Assembly (NCBI RefSeq): GCF_900105155.1
Contig: NZ_LT629762.1
Coordinates: 3,139,001 to 3,203,000 of the forward strand
Length of the DNA stretch: 64,000 bases
Direction of reading: 5' to 3'
Source: Pseudomonas prosekii
GTDB taxonomy: Bacteria > Pseudomonadota > Gammaproteobacteria > Pseudomonadales > Pseudomonadaceae
Shown here piece by piece: positions 1 through 9,354 of this stretch. The notes below the pieces were generated by a model. That model had not been told where the DNA came from. It searched no databases and worked only from the letters and a program-made list of their open reading frames with translations. A program made the translations under genes and the position numbers. The number at the start of each line of letters is the position of its first letter. Within the stretch, counting starts at the first letter, position 1.

Positions 1-1763
1 TCGACTTCTGGGCGCGTCGCGCACGGCGGATCATTCCAGCGCTGAGCGTGGTGCTGCTGGCGACGTTGGCGCTGGGCTGGCTGTTGCTGACCGCCAAGGA
101 CTTCTCCGAACTGGGCAGGACGGTGCGGTATCAGGCGCTGTTCATTTCCAACATTCTGTTCATGCGCGAAGACGGTTACTTTCAACCGGCTTCGGATCTG
201 AAACCGTTGCTGCACACCTGGTCGCTGGCCGTTGAAGAGCAGTACTACATCTTCTTCCCGCTGCTGATGGTGTTGTTGATGCGGTATGTCCGGCATTGGC
301 GCTGGATGCTGTTTGCGGTGTTGTTGGTGTCGTTCGGTTTGAACATCGCTTACATCGAGCGCAAACCCGACTTCGCGTTTTTCTCGTTGCCGACCCGTGC
401 CTGGGAATTGCTCTGCGGTGCAATGCTCGCCGTGGTCCCGGCGCCAAAACAGCCAATTCGGCCGTGGCTCTATCAGTTTGTCGGAGTTGCCGGGTTGGTC
501 GCGGTGCTGGTGGCGGTGTTCACCTTTGATCGCGGCACCGTGTTTCCGGGCTGGGCAGCGTTGCTCCCGGTGCTGGGCGCGACCGCGCTGATCTGGTCCG
601 GCGCGCACGGTTCGACCATCGCCGGGCGCCTGTTGAGCGCGCGGGTATTCGTCTGGATCGGTTTGCTGTCCTATTCCTTTTACCTGTGGCACTGGCCGGT
701 TTTTGTCTACGCCAACGCCATTTCCATCGACGGTATTCAACCGTGGGAAGCGGCCGGCTGGATTCTCCTGGCGCTGGGCCTGGCGTGGTTGAGCTGGCGT
801 TTCGTCGAATTGCCGTTCCGTGAGAAGCGTCTGCTGGCCGGGCGCAAACCGGTGCTGGTCGGCGGTTTGCTGGCCATGGCGGCGTTGGCCGTCACCGGTT
901 CAGTGGTGCGCTCCTCCGATGGTTTTCCGCAACGCCTGACCGGCAAAGCGCTGGAATATGCGCAGGCGCGTGAATGGCGCGCCGGGCAGATGAAATGCAT
1001 GCTGGTGACGTCGGACAAGAAGTTCGACAAGGCGTGTCTGGTTGGCGACAACCAGAGCGTGCCCGCGACCCAGTTGGTCTGGGGCGACAGTCACGCCGCC
1101 GCGCTGTTGCCGGCGATCAAAACCAACGCCGCTCGCGAAGGCCGGCCGGTATGGCTCTACAGCATGAGCGCCTGCCCGCCGATCCTCAGCGATGACCCGC
1201 GCGAGCGCTGCAGGGATTTCAACGAACAGACCATGGAGCAGGTGCGTCGCTTGCAGATCAAGGATGTGGTGCTGGCGTCCAACTGGAGTCTCTACGTTTA
1301 CGGGCGTGAGGACGGCGATAAAAAAGTGCTGCTCAACTCCCACGACAACATTGCGCAATCGGAAGCACGCATGGCTGCCGCGATCGAAGCCCGTGTGGCG
1401 GCGATTCGGGCGGCGGGCGCGCAGGTCTGGCTGTTCAAGGAAGTGCCGCTGCAACGCAAGGGCGCCATTGGCCGCTTGACCAGCCTGGCTCGCGTCGGGC
1501 GTTCGGCCGAGGGTTTGGGGCGTCCGCTCGAAGAGCACCTGGCGCGTCAGCATTTCCTCAGTTCGCTGTTTGATTCGATGAGCGCCGCCGACCCGGGCGT
1601 GCATGTCATCGACCCGACGCCGCTGATGTGTGCCGACAAGGTCTGCAGCATCGAGGTCAACGGCCATTCGCAGTACAAGGACGAAGACCATTTGTCCGAC
1701 GTCGGCAGTGCGCGTTTGAGCCCGTTGTTTGCGCCGGTGCTGGTGGGTACGGCGCACAATTGA
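1..1763 (+). CDS. Acyltransferase-3 / SGNH-domain membrane O-acyltransferase (5' truncated by window)
   Basis: The frame is open from base 3, so the true start lies outside the window. The first visible residues (DFWARRARRIIPA) are the conserved Arg-rich stretch between the first membrane helices of the acyltransferase-3 (OafA/YrhL) family. A run of hydrophobic helices follows to about base 900, with the typical SLAVEEQYY motif near 223-250 and SYSFYLWHWPVF near 670-710. The C-terminal third is a periplasmic SGNH-like domain: GDSH near 1083 holds the expected catalytic Ser, and DHLS near 1687 the Asp/His pair. Such proteins move acyl groups (usually acetyl) across the inner membrane onto surface polysaccharide or O-antigen sugars; the substrate cannot be read here. 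The next gene, ubiD, is unrelated. Confidence 0.9.
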   Translation, partial: DFWARRARRIIPALSVVLLATLALGWLLLTAKDFSELGRTVRYQALFISNILFMREDGYFQPASDLKPLLHTWSLAVEEQYYIFFPLLMVLLMRYVRHWRWMLFAVLLVSFGLNIAYIERKPDFAFFSLPTRAWELLCGAMLAVVPAPKQPIRPWLYQFVGVAGLVAVLVAVFTFDRGTVFPGWAALLPVLGATALIWSGAHGSTIAGRLLSARVFVWIGLLSYSFYLWHWPVFVYANAISIDGIQPWEAAGWILLALGLAWLSWRFVELPFREKRLLAGRKPVLVGGLLAMAALAVTGSVVRSSDGFPQRLTGKALEYAQAREWRAGQMKCMLVTSDKKFDKACLVGDNQSVPATQLVWGDSHAAALLPAIKTNAAREGRPVWLYSMSACPPILSDDPRERCRDFNEQTMEQVRRLQIKDVVLASNWSLYVYGREDGDKKVLLNSHDNIAQSEARMAAAIEARVAAIRAAGAQVWLFKEVPLQRKGAIGRLTSLARVGRSAEGLGRPLEEHLARQHFLSSLFDSMSAADPGVHVIDPTPLMCADKVCSIEVNGHSQYKDEDHLSDVGSARLSPLFAPVLVGTAHN

Positions 1764-1843
1764 TCGCTGGCATGCGCTGACAGGCTGCTGTTCGGGCGTC
1801 AGAGCAGGTAGGATGTACGCCTATTTTACGGGTGCCAACATCA

Positions 1844-3310
1844 ATGAAATTCAAGGATCTTCGGGATTTCGTGCAGCAGCTTGAGCAGCGCGGAGAGTTG
1901 AAACGCATCCAGATCCCTGTCTCTCCAGTGCTGGAGATGACCGAGGTGTGTGATCGCACGCTGCGGGCCAAAGGCCCGGCGCTGCTGTTCGAAAACCCCA
2001 CCGGCTATGACATTCCGGTGCTCGGCAACCTGTTCGGTACTCCCGAGCGGGTGGCCATGGGCATGGGGGCCGAGGCGGTCAGCGAGCTGCGCGAAATCGG
2101 CAAACTGCTGGCGTTCCTCAAGGAACCCGAGCCGCCGAAGGGCTTGAAAGACGCTTGGTCGAAACTGCCGATCTTCCGCAAGATCATTTCCATGGCGCCG
2201 AAAGTCGTCAAAGACGCGGTGTGCCAGGAAGTGGTGATCGAGGGCGACGACGTCGATCTGGCCATGTTGCCGGTGCAGACCTGCTGGCCCGGCGACGTCG
2301 GCCCGCTGATCACCTGGGGCCTGACCGTCACCAAAGGTCCGAACAAGGATCGGCAGAACCTCGGCATCTACCGTCAGCAAGTGATCGGCCGTAACAAGGT
2401 GATCATGCGTTGGCTCAGCCACCGTGGCGGCGCGCTGGATTACCGCGAATGGTGCGAAAAGCACCCGGGCAAGCCGTTCCCGGTGTCCGTGGCGTTGGGC
2501 GCTGACCCGGCGACCATTCTCGGCGCCGTGACGCCGGTGCCCGACAGCCTTTCCGAATACGCGTTTGCCGGTCTGCTGCGCGGCAACCGCACCGAACTGG
2601 TGAAGTGCCGTGGCAACGACCTGCAAGTGCCGGCCACCGCCGAGATCATCCTCGAAGGCGTGATTCATCCCGGCGAGATGGCCGACGAAGGCCCTTACGG
2701 CGACCACACCGGTTACTACAACGAAGTCGACAGCTTCCCGGTGTTCACCGTCGAACGCATCACCCATCGGATCAAACCGATCTACCACAGCACCTATACT
2801 GGCCGTCCACCGGATGAGCCGGCGATTCTCGGTGTGGCGCTGAACGAAGTGTTCGTGCCGATCCTGCAGAAGCAGTTCCCGGAAATCACCGATTTCTACC
2901 TGCCGCCCGAAGGCTGCTCGTACCGCATGGCCATCGTGACGATGAAGAAGTCGTATCCGGGCCACGCCAAGCGGGTAATGCTCGGTGTCTGGTCGTTTCT
3001 GCGACAGTTCATGTACACCAAGTTCGTTATCGTCTGTGATGACGATATCAACGCGCGAGACTGGAACGACGTGGTCTGGGCCATCACCACGCGCATGGAC
3101 CCCAAGCGCGACACGGTGATGATCGAGAACACGCCGATCGATTACCTCGACTTCGCCTCGCCGGTCTCCGGCCTGGGGTCGAAGATGGGGCTCGATGCCA
3201 CGCACAAATGGCCCGGCGAAACCACTCGCGAGTGGGGTCGGGTGATCGTCAAGGATGAAGCCGTGACCAAGCGGATCGATGACATATGGAATCAGTTAGG
3301 AATAGATTGA
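1844..3310 (+). CDS. ubiD: 4-hydroxy-3-polyprenylbenzoate decarboxylase UbiD
   Basis: Prenylated-FMN-dependent decarboxylase of ubiquinone synthesis. The start [20 protein letters not shown] gives 488 residues, matching family members; an in-frame GTG at 1832 would add four residues but does not match the family N-terminus. Family signatures are visible: the Arg in NLGIYRQQ, and the acidic [17 protein letters not shown] stretch that carries the catalytic Glu residues, followed by HTGYY. The stop codon overlaps the start of the next gene (TGATG at 3308-3312), so the two are translationally coupled. The flavin prenyltransferase UbiX that makes the cofactor is not in this window. Cytoplasmic. 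Confidence 0.96.
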   Translation: MKFKDLRDFVQQLEQRGELKRIQIPVSPVLEMTEVCDRTLRAKGPALLFENPTGYDIPVLGNLFGTPERVAMGMGAEAVSELREIGKLLAFLKEPEPPKGLKDAWSKLPIFRKIISMAPKVVKDAVCQEVVIEGDDVDLAMLPVQTCWPGDVGPLITWGLTVTKGPNKDRQNLGIYRQQVIGRNKVIMRWLSHRGGALDYREWCEKHPGKPFPVSVALGADPATILGAVTPVPDSLSEYAFAGLLRGNRTELVKCRGNDLQVPATAEIILEGVIHPGEMADEGPYGDHTGYYNEVDSFPVFTVERITHRIKPIYHSTYTGRPPDEPAILGVALNEVFVPILQKQFPEITDFYLPPEGCSYRMAIVTMKKSYPGHAKRVMLGVWSFLRQFMYTKFVIVCDDDINARDWNDVVWAITTRMDPKRDTVMIENTPIDYLDFASPVSGLGSKMGLDATHKWPGETTREWGRVIVKDEAVTKRIDDIWNQLGID

Positions 3311-4278
3311 TGCGCGTAACCTTGCAGCCCTCCGGAGCAGTGCTTGAGATTCTGCCCGGCGAGCGGATTCTCGATGGCGCGCGGCGGCTGGGCTATGAAT
3401 GCCCGCAGAGCTGCCGCAATGGCAATTGCCACGTGTGTGCGGCGTTGCTGGTGGAAGGCCGGGTCGAACAGGCCGGTGCGGTGCGCGATCACGGCGAGTT
3501 CTACACTTGCATAGCAGAGCCGCTGGAAGACTGCATCGTGCTGTGGGATGGCGTGCTCGCGCTGGGAGAACTGCCGGTGCGCAGCTTGTCGTGTCAGGTC
3601 ATTGAATGTCGGGAGGTTGGCGGCGACACTTTTCGCGTCCAGCTGCGCGCGCCGGCCGGCAAGCCGCCGCGCTATCACGCCGGGCAGTATTTGATGATCG
3701 AACGCGAGAACGGCGAGAAATCGGCGTTCTCCCTGGCCTCGGCGCCACACGCCGGGCGCGATCTGGAAATTCACGTGCTGGCGCGCGAAAGCAGTGCGCT
3801 GAGCCTGATCGAACAGCTGCAACGCAATCCGATGGTGCGCATCGAGATGCCGTTCGGCGATACCCACCTGGCCGAGTTGCCGGACGGTCCGCTGGTGCTG
3901 ATTGCCGCGGGCACCGGCATGGGCCAGATCCACAGCCTGATCGAACATTGCCGCGCCCAGGGCTTCAAGCACCCGGTGCATCTGTATTGGGGTGTGCGTC
4001 GTCCTGAAGATTTCTACGAAATCGAGCATTGGGACGAATGGCTGAAGTTGCCTAATCTGTTCCTGCACAAAGTGGTCAGCGACCAATGCGGCTGGGAAGG
4101 CCGTTGCGGCATGCTGCACGCGGCGGTCTGTGAGGACTTCAGCGATCTGAAGGCGTTGCACGTTTACGCCAGCGGCTCACCGGCAATGGTCTATGGCACG
4201 CTGGATGCGCTGGTCGACGCGGGAATGGATGCGCATCAGATGCGCGCAGATGTGTTTGCGTACGCGCCACGATCTTGA
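3310..4278 (+). CDS. 2Fe-2S / FAD / NAD(P)H oxidoreductase (often annotated CDP-6-deoxy-delta-3,4-glucoseen reductase)
   Basis: 322 residues. The N-terminal ferredoxin domain carries the plant-type cluster ligands Cys35-x4-Cys40-x2-Cys43 and Cys67. A ferredoxin-NADP reductase module follows: the FAD-binding stretch around YHAGQYLMIE and KSAFSLASAP, then the nucleotide-binding LIAAGTGMGQIHSLIE. I start at the ATG overlapping the ubiD stop because AGGAA sits 7 nt upstream; an ATG at 3286 would be deeper inside ubiD. In enteric bacteria a flavin reductase (fre) follows ubiD, so position and type are conserved, and delivery of reduced flavin for UbiX/UbiD is a plausible role (inference). The deoxysugar name is probably a misnomer: no deoxysugar genes are nearby. 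Confidence 0.9.
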   Translation: MRVTLQPSGAVLEILPGERILDGARRLGYECPQSCRNGNCHVCAALLVEGRVEQAGAVRDHGEFYTCIAEPLEDCIVLWDGVLALGELPVRSLSCQVIECREVGGDTFRVQLRAPAGKPPRYHAGQYLMIERENGEKSAFSLASAPHAGRDLEIHVLARESSALSLIEQLQRNPMVRIEMPFGDTHLAELPDGPLVLIAAGTGMGQIHSLIEHCRAQGFKHPVHLYWGVRRPEDFYEIEHWDEWLKLPNLFLHKVVSDQCGWEGRCGMLHAAVCEDFSDLKALHVYASGSPAMVYGTLDALVDAGMDAHQMRADVFAYAPRS

Positions 4279-4498
4279 TCCGCGATCTTGATCCGAGGGT
4301 TGATCGTTATAACTCCCCATATAGCCGATCGGTATTTATAGATTTATATAAATGCCGGTAGGTTATATCCGAGTCAGGCAATTAGTTAAGAACTGTGCCA
4401 TGGCACTTAAATTGCCTTAAAACATATGTGCCTTATTGTTTCAGCGGTGCGTTCTATTAAGTAATTCTTTATTCGCGGGGAGCTGAACGCTATTCGCC
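4279..4498. other. AT-rich intergenic segment with a hairpin
   Basis: 220 bp between the flavin reductase and the chaC-type gene, clearly richer in A+T than its surroundings. It contains the imperfect hairpin GGTATTTATA-gattta-TATAAATGCC at 4331-4356 with no T-run after it, so it does not look like a standard intrinsic terminator. A second AT patch lies at 4420-4480. Probably holds the promoter of the downstream gene; no named operator recognised. Confidence 0.4.
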
Positions 4499-5170
4499 AT
4501 GAGTGCCATTGAATCTGCTTTGCTGAATTTGCCTTACCCTCCGCGACTCGATCTTGGGCCGCAGCTTACTCACGAACAATTGCTCAGCTCGATGCAATCG
4601 ACCATGGCGCGCCACAAGGGTGGGCCGGTCTGGTTGTTCGCCTATGGCTCGCTGATCTGGCGCCCTGAATGCGCCGCCGTCGAACGCGTGCGCGGCCGAG
4701 TGCATGGCTACCATCGCGGCTTGTATTTGTGGTCCCACGAACATCGCGGCACCCCGGAAGTGCCAGGGCTGGTGTTTGGCCTCGATCGCGGCGGTTCTTG
4801 CAGCGGGTTTGCCTATCGGTTGCCGGAAGAGCAACTAGAAGCCTCGCTGTATGCCTTGTGGCAGCGCGAAATGCCATTCCCGTCTTATCGCCCACATTGG
4901 CTCAACTGCCGTCTCGAAGACGGAAGTCAGGTTCAGGCGTTGGGGTTTGTCTTGGAGCGGCACCTGCCGAGCTACGCCGGTAACTTGCCGGATCACGTGC
5001 TCAGCCAGGTCTTCGAAAGCGCTTGCGGGCGTTACGGCACCACTCGCGATTATGTCGAGCAGACCGCCAACGCCCTGCGCAGCCACGCCATGCCAGACCG
5101 AAATCTGGAGGCGCGGCTCAAGCGTTGCCAATTACCAGTTGATCAGGCGACGGCTTCTTCGCGAGTCTGA
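4499..5170 (+). CDS. ChaC-type glutathione-specific gamma-glutamylcyclotransferase
   Basis: 223 residues. The substrate-binding loop [11 protein letters not shown] at about residues 43-53 and [12 protein letters not shown] near residue 102 identify the ChaC branch of the gamma-glutamylcyclotransferase fold, which splits glutathione into 5-oxoproline and Cys-Gly in the cytoplasm. The nearest Shine-Dalgarno-like sequence (GGGGAG) is about 17 nt upstream, farther than ideal, but no better start is visible. The gene is preceded by an AT-rich region and its 3' end overlaps the convergent glpT by 28 bp. Confidence 0.88.
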   Translation: MSAIESALLNLPYPPRLDLGPQLTHEQLLSSMQSTMARHKGGPVWLFAYGSLIWRPECAAVERVRGRVHGYHRGLYLWSHEHRGTPEVPGLVFGLDRGGSCSGFAYRLPEEQLEASLYALWQREMPFPSYRPHWLNCRLEDGSQVQALGFVLERHLPSYAGNLPDHVLSQVFESACGRYGTTRDYVEQTANALRSHAMPDRNLEARLKRCQLPVDQATASSRV

Positions 5171-6495
5171 CTGGCGATTTGTTTGTGCCATAGCGTCGGT
5201 GCCAGGCAAATCATCGCCAGGATGCACGCGCCGATCAGCAGGACAAATCCGCCGTCCCAGCCGAAATGGTCCACGGTGTAGCCCATCGCTGCACTGGCCG
5301 CGACCGAACCACCGAGATAACCGAACAACCCGGTGAAGCCCGCTGCGGTACCGGCGGCTTTCTTCGGCACCAGTTCCAGTGCTTGCAGACCGATCAGCAT
5401 CACCGGGCCGTAGATCAGGAAGCCGATGGACACCAGCGCAATCATGTCGATGGTCGGGTGGCCGGCCGGGTTCAGCCAGTAGACCAGCGTTGCCACGGTC
5501 ACCAGGCCCATGAACACCATGCCGGTCAGGCCACGGTTGCCACGGAAGATCTTGTCCGACATCCAGCCGCACAGCAGCGTGCCCGGAATACCCGCCCACT
5601 CATAAAGGAAGTACGCCCACGAGGTTTTATCCACGTTGAAGCCCTTGGCTTCCTTAAGGTAGGTCGGCGCCCAGTCCAGCACGCCGTAGCGCAGCAGGTA
5701 AACGAAAACGTTGGCGAGGGCGATGTACCAGAGCATTTTGTTGCGCAGCACGTACTTGACGAAGATTTCCTTGGCGCTGAATTCGTCTTCGTGGCTGGAA
5801 TCGTAGCCTTGCGGGTAATCGTTTTTGTATTGCTCGATAGGCGGCAGGCCAACCGATTGCGGAGTGTCGCGCATGGTAATGAAGGCAAACACCGCCACGG
5901 CCAACGCTACTGCTGCCGGTACGTAGAATGCCGCGTGCCAGTCATTGAACAGGCCCATGCCGAGCAGGAACAACGGGCCGATCAAACCACCACCGACGTT
6001 GTGCGCCACGTTCCACACCGACACCACGCCGCCGCGTTCTTTCTGCGACCACCAGTGCACCATCGTCCGGCCACTCGGCGGCCAGCCCATGCCTTGTGCC
6101 CAACCGTTGATGAACAACAGGATGAACATCATCGTCACGCTGGACGTCGCCCATGGCGCGAAACCGAAAATGAACATCACCCCGGCCGACACCAGCAGGC
6201 CGAAGGGCAGGAAGTAGCGCGGGTTGGAACGGTCCGAGACCAGGCCCATCAGGAACTTCGACAAACCGTAGGCAATCGCGATCGCCGACATCGCCAGGCC
6301 CAGCTGACCACGGGTGTAACCCTCGTCGATCAGGTACGGCATGGCCAGGGAGAAGTTCTTGCGCAGCAGGTAATAACCCGCATAGCCAATGAAAATACCG
6401 GCGAAGATCTGCCAGCGAAGGCGTCGATAGGTGCTGTCTATTTTTTCTTCAGGCAAGGCAGCCTGATGTGCGGCTGGTCGAAAGAAAGCAAACAT
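5143..6495 (-). CDS. glpT: Glycerol-3-phosphate:phosphate antiporter GlpT
   Basis: 450-residue major-facilitator protein of the organophosphate:phosphate antiporter family, length as expected. About twelve hydrophobic segments are visible. Family stretches include [19 protein letters not shown] near the first helix and [19 protein letters not shown], the Arg/Lys-containing substrate region conserved in GlpT/UhpT. It exchanges cytoplasmic phosphate for external glycerol-3-phosphate. GGAG lies 8 nt before the start, and a GlpR-like operator sits about 46-65 bp upstream. The other glp genes are not in this window. Converges with, and overlaps by 28 bp, the chaC-type gene. Confidence 0.93.
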   Translation of the reverse strand: MFAFFRPAAHQAALPEEKIDSTYRRLRWQIFAGIFIGYAGYYLLRKNFSLAMPYLIDEGYTRGQLGLAMSAIAIAYGLSKFLMGLVSDRSNPRYFLPFGLLVSAGVMFIFGFAPWATSSVTMMFILLFINGWAQGMGWPPSGRTMVHWWSQKERGGVVSVWNVAHNVGGGLIGPLFLLGMGLFNDWHAAFYVPAAVALAVAVFAFITMRDTPQSVGLPPIEQYKNDYPQGYDSSHEDEFSAKEIFVKYVLRNKMLWYIALANVFVYLLRYGVLDWAPTYLKEAKGFNVDKTSWAYFLYEWAGIPGTLLCGWMSDKIFRGNRGLTGMVFMGLVTVATLVYWLNPAGHPTIDMIALVSIGFLIYGPVMLIGLQALELVPKKAAGTAAGFTGLFGYLGGSVAASAAMGYTVDHFGWDGGFVLLIGACILAMICLAPTLWHKQIASQTREEAVA

Positions 6496-6540
6496 TCAAG
6501 AGCTCCAGATTTCTTGTTTTGACTGCGGATGCGAATGTTA

Positions 6541-6560
6541 CAGTTTCGTTACCGAAAATA
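6541..6560. promoter_or_regulatory. Probable GlpR operator upstream of glpT
   Basis: CAGTTTCGTTACCGAAAATA contains the dyad TTTCG-TTAC-CGAAA and fits the known Glp operator pattern of TTCG and CGAA half-sites flanked by A/T. It ends 46 bp before the glpT start codon, where a repressor would block transcription. The rest of the 286 bp between glpT and the next gene (6561-6781) shows nothing else I can name. Confidence 0.5.
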
Positions 6561-6781
6561 GCACCGGTTCGCATTGACCAAACAGCGGAAATATTGGAGA
6601 TGAGGTGTTCTTTTATGAACATGTCGCTTTGGTGTAAGTGGAGGGCGTTGTGGGAAATGTTATCGATAGGGCTTCGTGCGGCTCGGGCCTCGAAATAACA
6701 CGGCTTTTGAACAAGCGTCCTTCATATAAAGAAGAAGCGATTTGGCCAGTAGTGTTTACCGCCCAGACCGCTTCGTCAGGA

Positions 6782-7759
6782 TCAGCGAACCTGCACAACG
6801 ACCTTGCCGACTGCTTTGCGCTGGCCCAGATCATTGATCGCCTGCGCCGCTTCACTCAGCGGATACACCTGCGACACCAGCGGCTTCAACTTGCCCTCGG
6901 CAAACCAACCGAATAGTTGTTGGAAGTTCGCCGCGTTGTCCTGCGGTTGGCGCTGGGCGAATGAGCCCCAGAACACGCCGACCACGGAGGCGCCTTTGAG
7001 CAAGGCGAGGTTGACCGGGAATTCGGGGATGCGACCGCTGGCAAAACCGACCACCAGCAGGCGGCCGTTCCAGGCGATGGCGCGAACGGCTTGGTCAAAC
7101 AGATCGCCACCGACCGGGTCGTAGATGACGTCGGCGCCTTGGCCGTCGGTCAGGCGTTTGATTTCATCCTTGAGGCTGGTTTCGCTGTAGTTGATCAGCT
7201 CATCGGCGCCGGCAGCCTTGGCCACGGCGAGTTTTTCCGCGCTGCTGGCGGCGGCGATCACCCGGGCGCCCATGGCTTTGCCGATTTCCACGGCGGCCAG
7301 GCCGACCCCGCCGGACGCGCCGAGCACCAGCAAGGTTTCACCGGGTTGCAGATGGGCGCGTTGCTTGAGGGCGTGCATCGAAGTGCCGTAGGTCATGCTG
7401 AATGCGGCGGCGGTGTTGAAATCCATCGACGGTGGAATCGGCAAAACGTTATAGCCCGGTACCGCGACCTGCTCGGCAAAACTGCCCCAGCCGGTCAGGG
7501 CCATGACCCGGTCGCCGACTTTCAGGTGGCTGACCTTTTCGCCCACTGCGCTGACCACGCCCGCCGCTTCACCGCCGGGGGAAAACGGGAAGGGCGGCTT
7601 GAACTGGTATTTGCCCTCGATGATCAGCGTGTCCGGGAAGTTGACCCCGGCGGCGTGCACGTCCAGGAGGATTTCGTTCTTCTTCGCGACAGGACTGGCG
7701 ACGTCTTCCAGCACCAGCGATTCGGCAGGGCCGAAGGCTTTGCACAGCACGGCTTTCAT
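6782..7759 (-). CDS. NADPH:quinone oxidoreductase family protein (zinc-free MDR)
   Basis: 325 residues from MKAVLCKAFGPAESLVLED; an upstream in-frame ATG at 7849 would add 30 residues unlike the family. It is a medium-chain dehydrogenase/reductase: GroES-like N-terminal half, then a Rossmann domain with VLGASGGVGLAAVEIGKAMG, the NADPH-binding loop typical of quinone oxidoreductases. The Cys/His set of zinc alcohol dehydrogenases is absent. Expected reaction is NADPH-dependent reduction of quinones or activated alkenes; the substrate is not predictable. Single-gene unit. Confidence 0.88.
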   Translation of the reverse strand: MKAVLCKAFGPAESLVLEDVASPVAKKNEILLDVHAAGVNFPDTLIIEGKYQFKPPFPFSPGGEAAGVVSAVGEKVSHLKVGDRVMALTGWGSFAEQVAVPGYNVLPIPPSMDFNTAAAFSMTYGTSMHALKQRAHLQPGETLLVLGASGGVGLAAVEIGKAMGARVIAAASSAEKLAVAKAAGADELINYSETSLKDEIKRLTDGQGADVIYDPVGGDLFDQAVRAIAWNGRLLVVGFASGRIPEFPVNLALLKGASVVGVFWGSFAQRQPQDNAANFQQLFGWFAEGKLKPLVSQVYPLSEAAQAINDLGQRKAVGKVVVQVR

Positions 7760-7909
7760 CAGGGCTATTCCTTTGGGAGTGATGGCCGATAAGTGTAGGT
7801 GTGTGAGTCGTTGGGTCAACGAGCATGCCCGGCCCTGATAGCCAGCCATAAGCTTGTGCTTGCGCGACGGGTGGTTATGCTAGGCCGCAAACCGGATAAG
7901 GAGCGAATT

Positions 7910-8326
7910 GTGAAAGCGTGGATCATGTTGTTGCTGGCCCTGTCTCTGCCGATGGCAGCGATGGCCGAAGAAGCCAAAGAGGCCAAAGAAGGCGAGGCGC
8001 CGAAGGTCAATTATATTTCCCTGACCCCGCCGTTCGTGGGCAACTACGGGCTGGATGGAACGCCGAAGTTAAAAGTGTTCAAGGCTGACGTGGCGTTGCG
8101 CGTTACCGGTGAAGAGGCGACCAAAGCGGTCAAGGCCAATGAACCGTTGATTCGCAATCAACTGGTGGCGCTGTTCAGTCAGCAGACCAGCGATGCGATG
8201 GCGAGTGTCGAGGGCAAGGAAAAACTGCGTCAGGAAGCGCTGAAGCAGACGCAGCAAGTGATGAATGATGAGACGGGCAAGCCAGTGGTTGAGGATCTGT
8301 TGTTTAACAACCTGATCATCCAGTAA
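7910..8326 (+). CDS. FliL-family exported protein
   Basis: 138 residues from a GTG at 7910 with a strong AAGGAG 6 nt upstream; the frame is open upstream but that part overlaps the neighbouring promoter. A Lys-containing N-terminus, a hydrophobic stretch (WIMLLLALSLPMAAMA) and an Ala-x-Ala-like site suggest a signal peptide or anchor. The rest (YISLTPPFVGNYG, LKVFKADVALRV, LRQEALKQTQQVM, VEDLLFNNLIIQ) follows the FliL pattern. FliL proteins sit at the flagellar basal body and the stator, but no flagellar genes are nearby, so this is a stand-alone family member of unproved role. Confidence 0.8.
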   Translation: MKAWIMLLLALSLPMAAMAEEAKEAKEGEAPKVNYISLTPPFVGNYGLDGTPKLKVFKADVALRVTGEEATKAVKANEPLIRNQLVALFSQQTSDAMASVEGKEKLRQEALKQTQQVMNDETGKPVVEDLLFNNLIIQ

Positions 8327-8336
8327 TCCTGGATCC

Positions 8337-8451
8337 TGTAGGAGCAAGGCTTGCTCGCGATAGCGCCCTCAAGACCGCCATCGCCGGCAAGCCGTGTTCC
8401 TACAGCACGCACGTCTCAAGACCGCCATCGCGGGCAAGCCTTGCTCCTACA
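8337..8451. repeat. REP cluster (three REP units)
   Basis: Three related palindromic units, GTAGGAGCAAGGCTTGCTCG and two reversed copies ending TTGCTCCTACA or GTTCCTACA, separated by a CTCAAGACCGCCATCG-type sequence that occurs twice. Lies between the convergent fliL-like and EVE genes. The last unit overlaps the stop codon of the EVE gene at 8447-8449. Confidence 0.9.
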
Positions 8452-8896
8452 AAAGCGCTTTCACTGCCGCCCACTGCTCGGCAGTCACCGGCATCACCGA
8501 CAACCGCGAACCCTTCTGCACCAGCGGCATCTCCGCCAGCGCGCTTTGCTGCTTCAAATAATCCAGCTTCAACACCTTGGCAAACGTCTTGCCGTGCGCG
8601 ACATCAATCGCACTCCAGGTATTTTTTTCGGCGCTGGCCTTCGGGTCGAAGTAATGGCTCTCCGGATCGAGCGCCGTCGGGTCGGGATACGCCGCTTGGG
8701 CAATCTTGCCGATCCCGGCAATCCCCGGCTCCGGGCAGCTGGAGTGATAAAAAAAGAACTCGTCACCCACCGCCATTGCCCGTAAAAAGTTACGTGCCTG
8801 ATAGTTGCGAACCCCGTCCCAGCGCGCTTTGCCAAGCTTCTCAAGGTCTTTGATCGAGAATTCGTCGGGCTCGGATTTCATCAGCCAATAGGCCAT
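8447..8896 (-). CDS. EVE-domain protein
   Basis: 149 residues starting MAYWLMKSEPDEFSIKDLEK, preceded by AGGAGC at a good distance; the longer upstream frame is not family-like. The whole protein is one EVE domain (PUA-like fold), with the WLMKSEPDEFS opening, WDGVRNYQARNF, FYHSS near the middle and the NTWSAIDV stretch. EVE domains bind modified bases in DNA or RNA; the cellular role of this widespread short form is not settled. The TAG stop is part of a REP unit (see findings). Confidence 0.92.
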   Translation of the reverse strand: MAYWLMKSEPDEFSIKDLEKLGKARWDGVRNYQARNFLRAMAVGDEFFFYHSSCPEPGIAGIGKIAQAAYPDPTALDPESHYFDPKASAEKNTWSAIDVAHGKTFAKVLKLDYLKQQSALAEMPLVQKGSRLSVMPVTAEQWAAVKALL

Positions 8897-9089
8897 TTTT
8901 TTGCTCCTGGCGGGTGAGTGGGCAAGTTGTCGGGCAATTTCAGGACAAACCGACAGTCGGTTGACGCCAGCGTTTGCGTGTCGGTTCACGTTGTCGCAAA
9001 ATGCCGGCCTTCTTAGCTTGACGCTGCTGCACGGCCTACAACGGAAACCGCTGCTGTCATCGTGTTGATGTGCCTTTGGGGGGCAATCG

Positions 9090-9242
9090 ATGAAACGCAA
9101 ACCGGATTTACTATGGATTTTGGTTATTTTGTTCGGCCTCGGCGTCGTGACCACCGGTTATGCCCAAAGCTTGTGGAACAACAAGACTGACGCACCGATC
9201 GAGATCGCCCAGCAACAACAGCCTTCGGCCTTCAAGCGCTGA
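9090..9242 (+). CDS. Small single-helix membrane protein (50 aa)
   Basis: A 50-residue frame, MKRKPDLLWILVILFGLGVV followed by TTGYAQSLWNNKTDAPIEI and a Gln-rich tail. A basic N-terminus and one hydrophobic helix (about residues 7-25) predict a single-pass inner-membrane peptide. A G-rich run (TTGGGGGG) 6-13 nt upstream may serve as ribosome-binding site. It lies divergently from the EVE gene, and a REP doublet follows 23 bp after its stop. Function unknown; I support it on composition, start context and position only. Confidence 0.65.
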   Translation: MKRKPDLLWILVILFGLGVVTTGYAQSLWNNKTDAPIEIAQQQQPSAFKR

Positions 9243-9264
9243 TCCTGTCTTCCTGACGCCGCAT

Positions 9265-9354
9265 TGTGGGAGCAAAGCTTGCTCGCGATGACGGCGTCGC
9301 ATTGAATATCTATCTGCCTGAAAGACCGCCATCGCCAGCAAGCTTTGCTCCTAC
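9265..9354. repeat. REP doublet (REPIN)
   Basis: TGTGGGAGCAAAGCTTGCTC at the left end and an inverted AGCAAGCTTTGCTCCTAC at the right, about 45 bp apart. Lies between the small membrane protein gene and fau. The right unit supplies the TAG stop of fau at 9351-9353. Confidence 0.92.

Noticed and set aside
6595..6781. Small genes between glpT and the quinone oxidoreductase
   Set aside because: Short open frames are present on both strands but have no start context, codon bias or recognisable feature.
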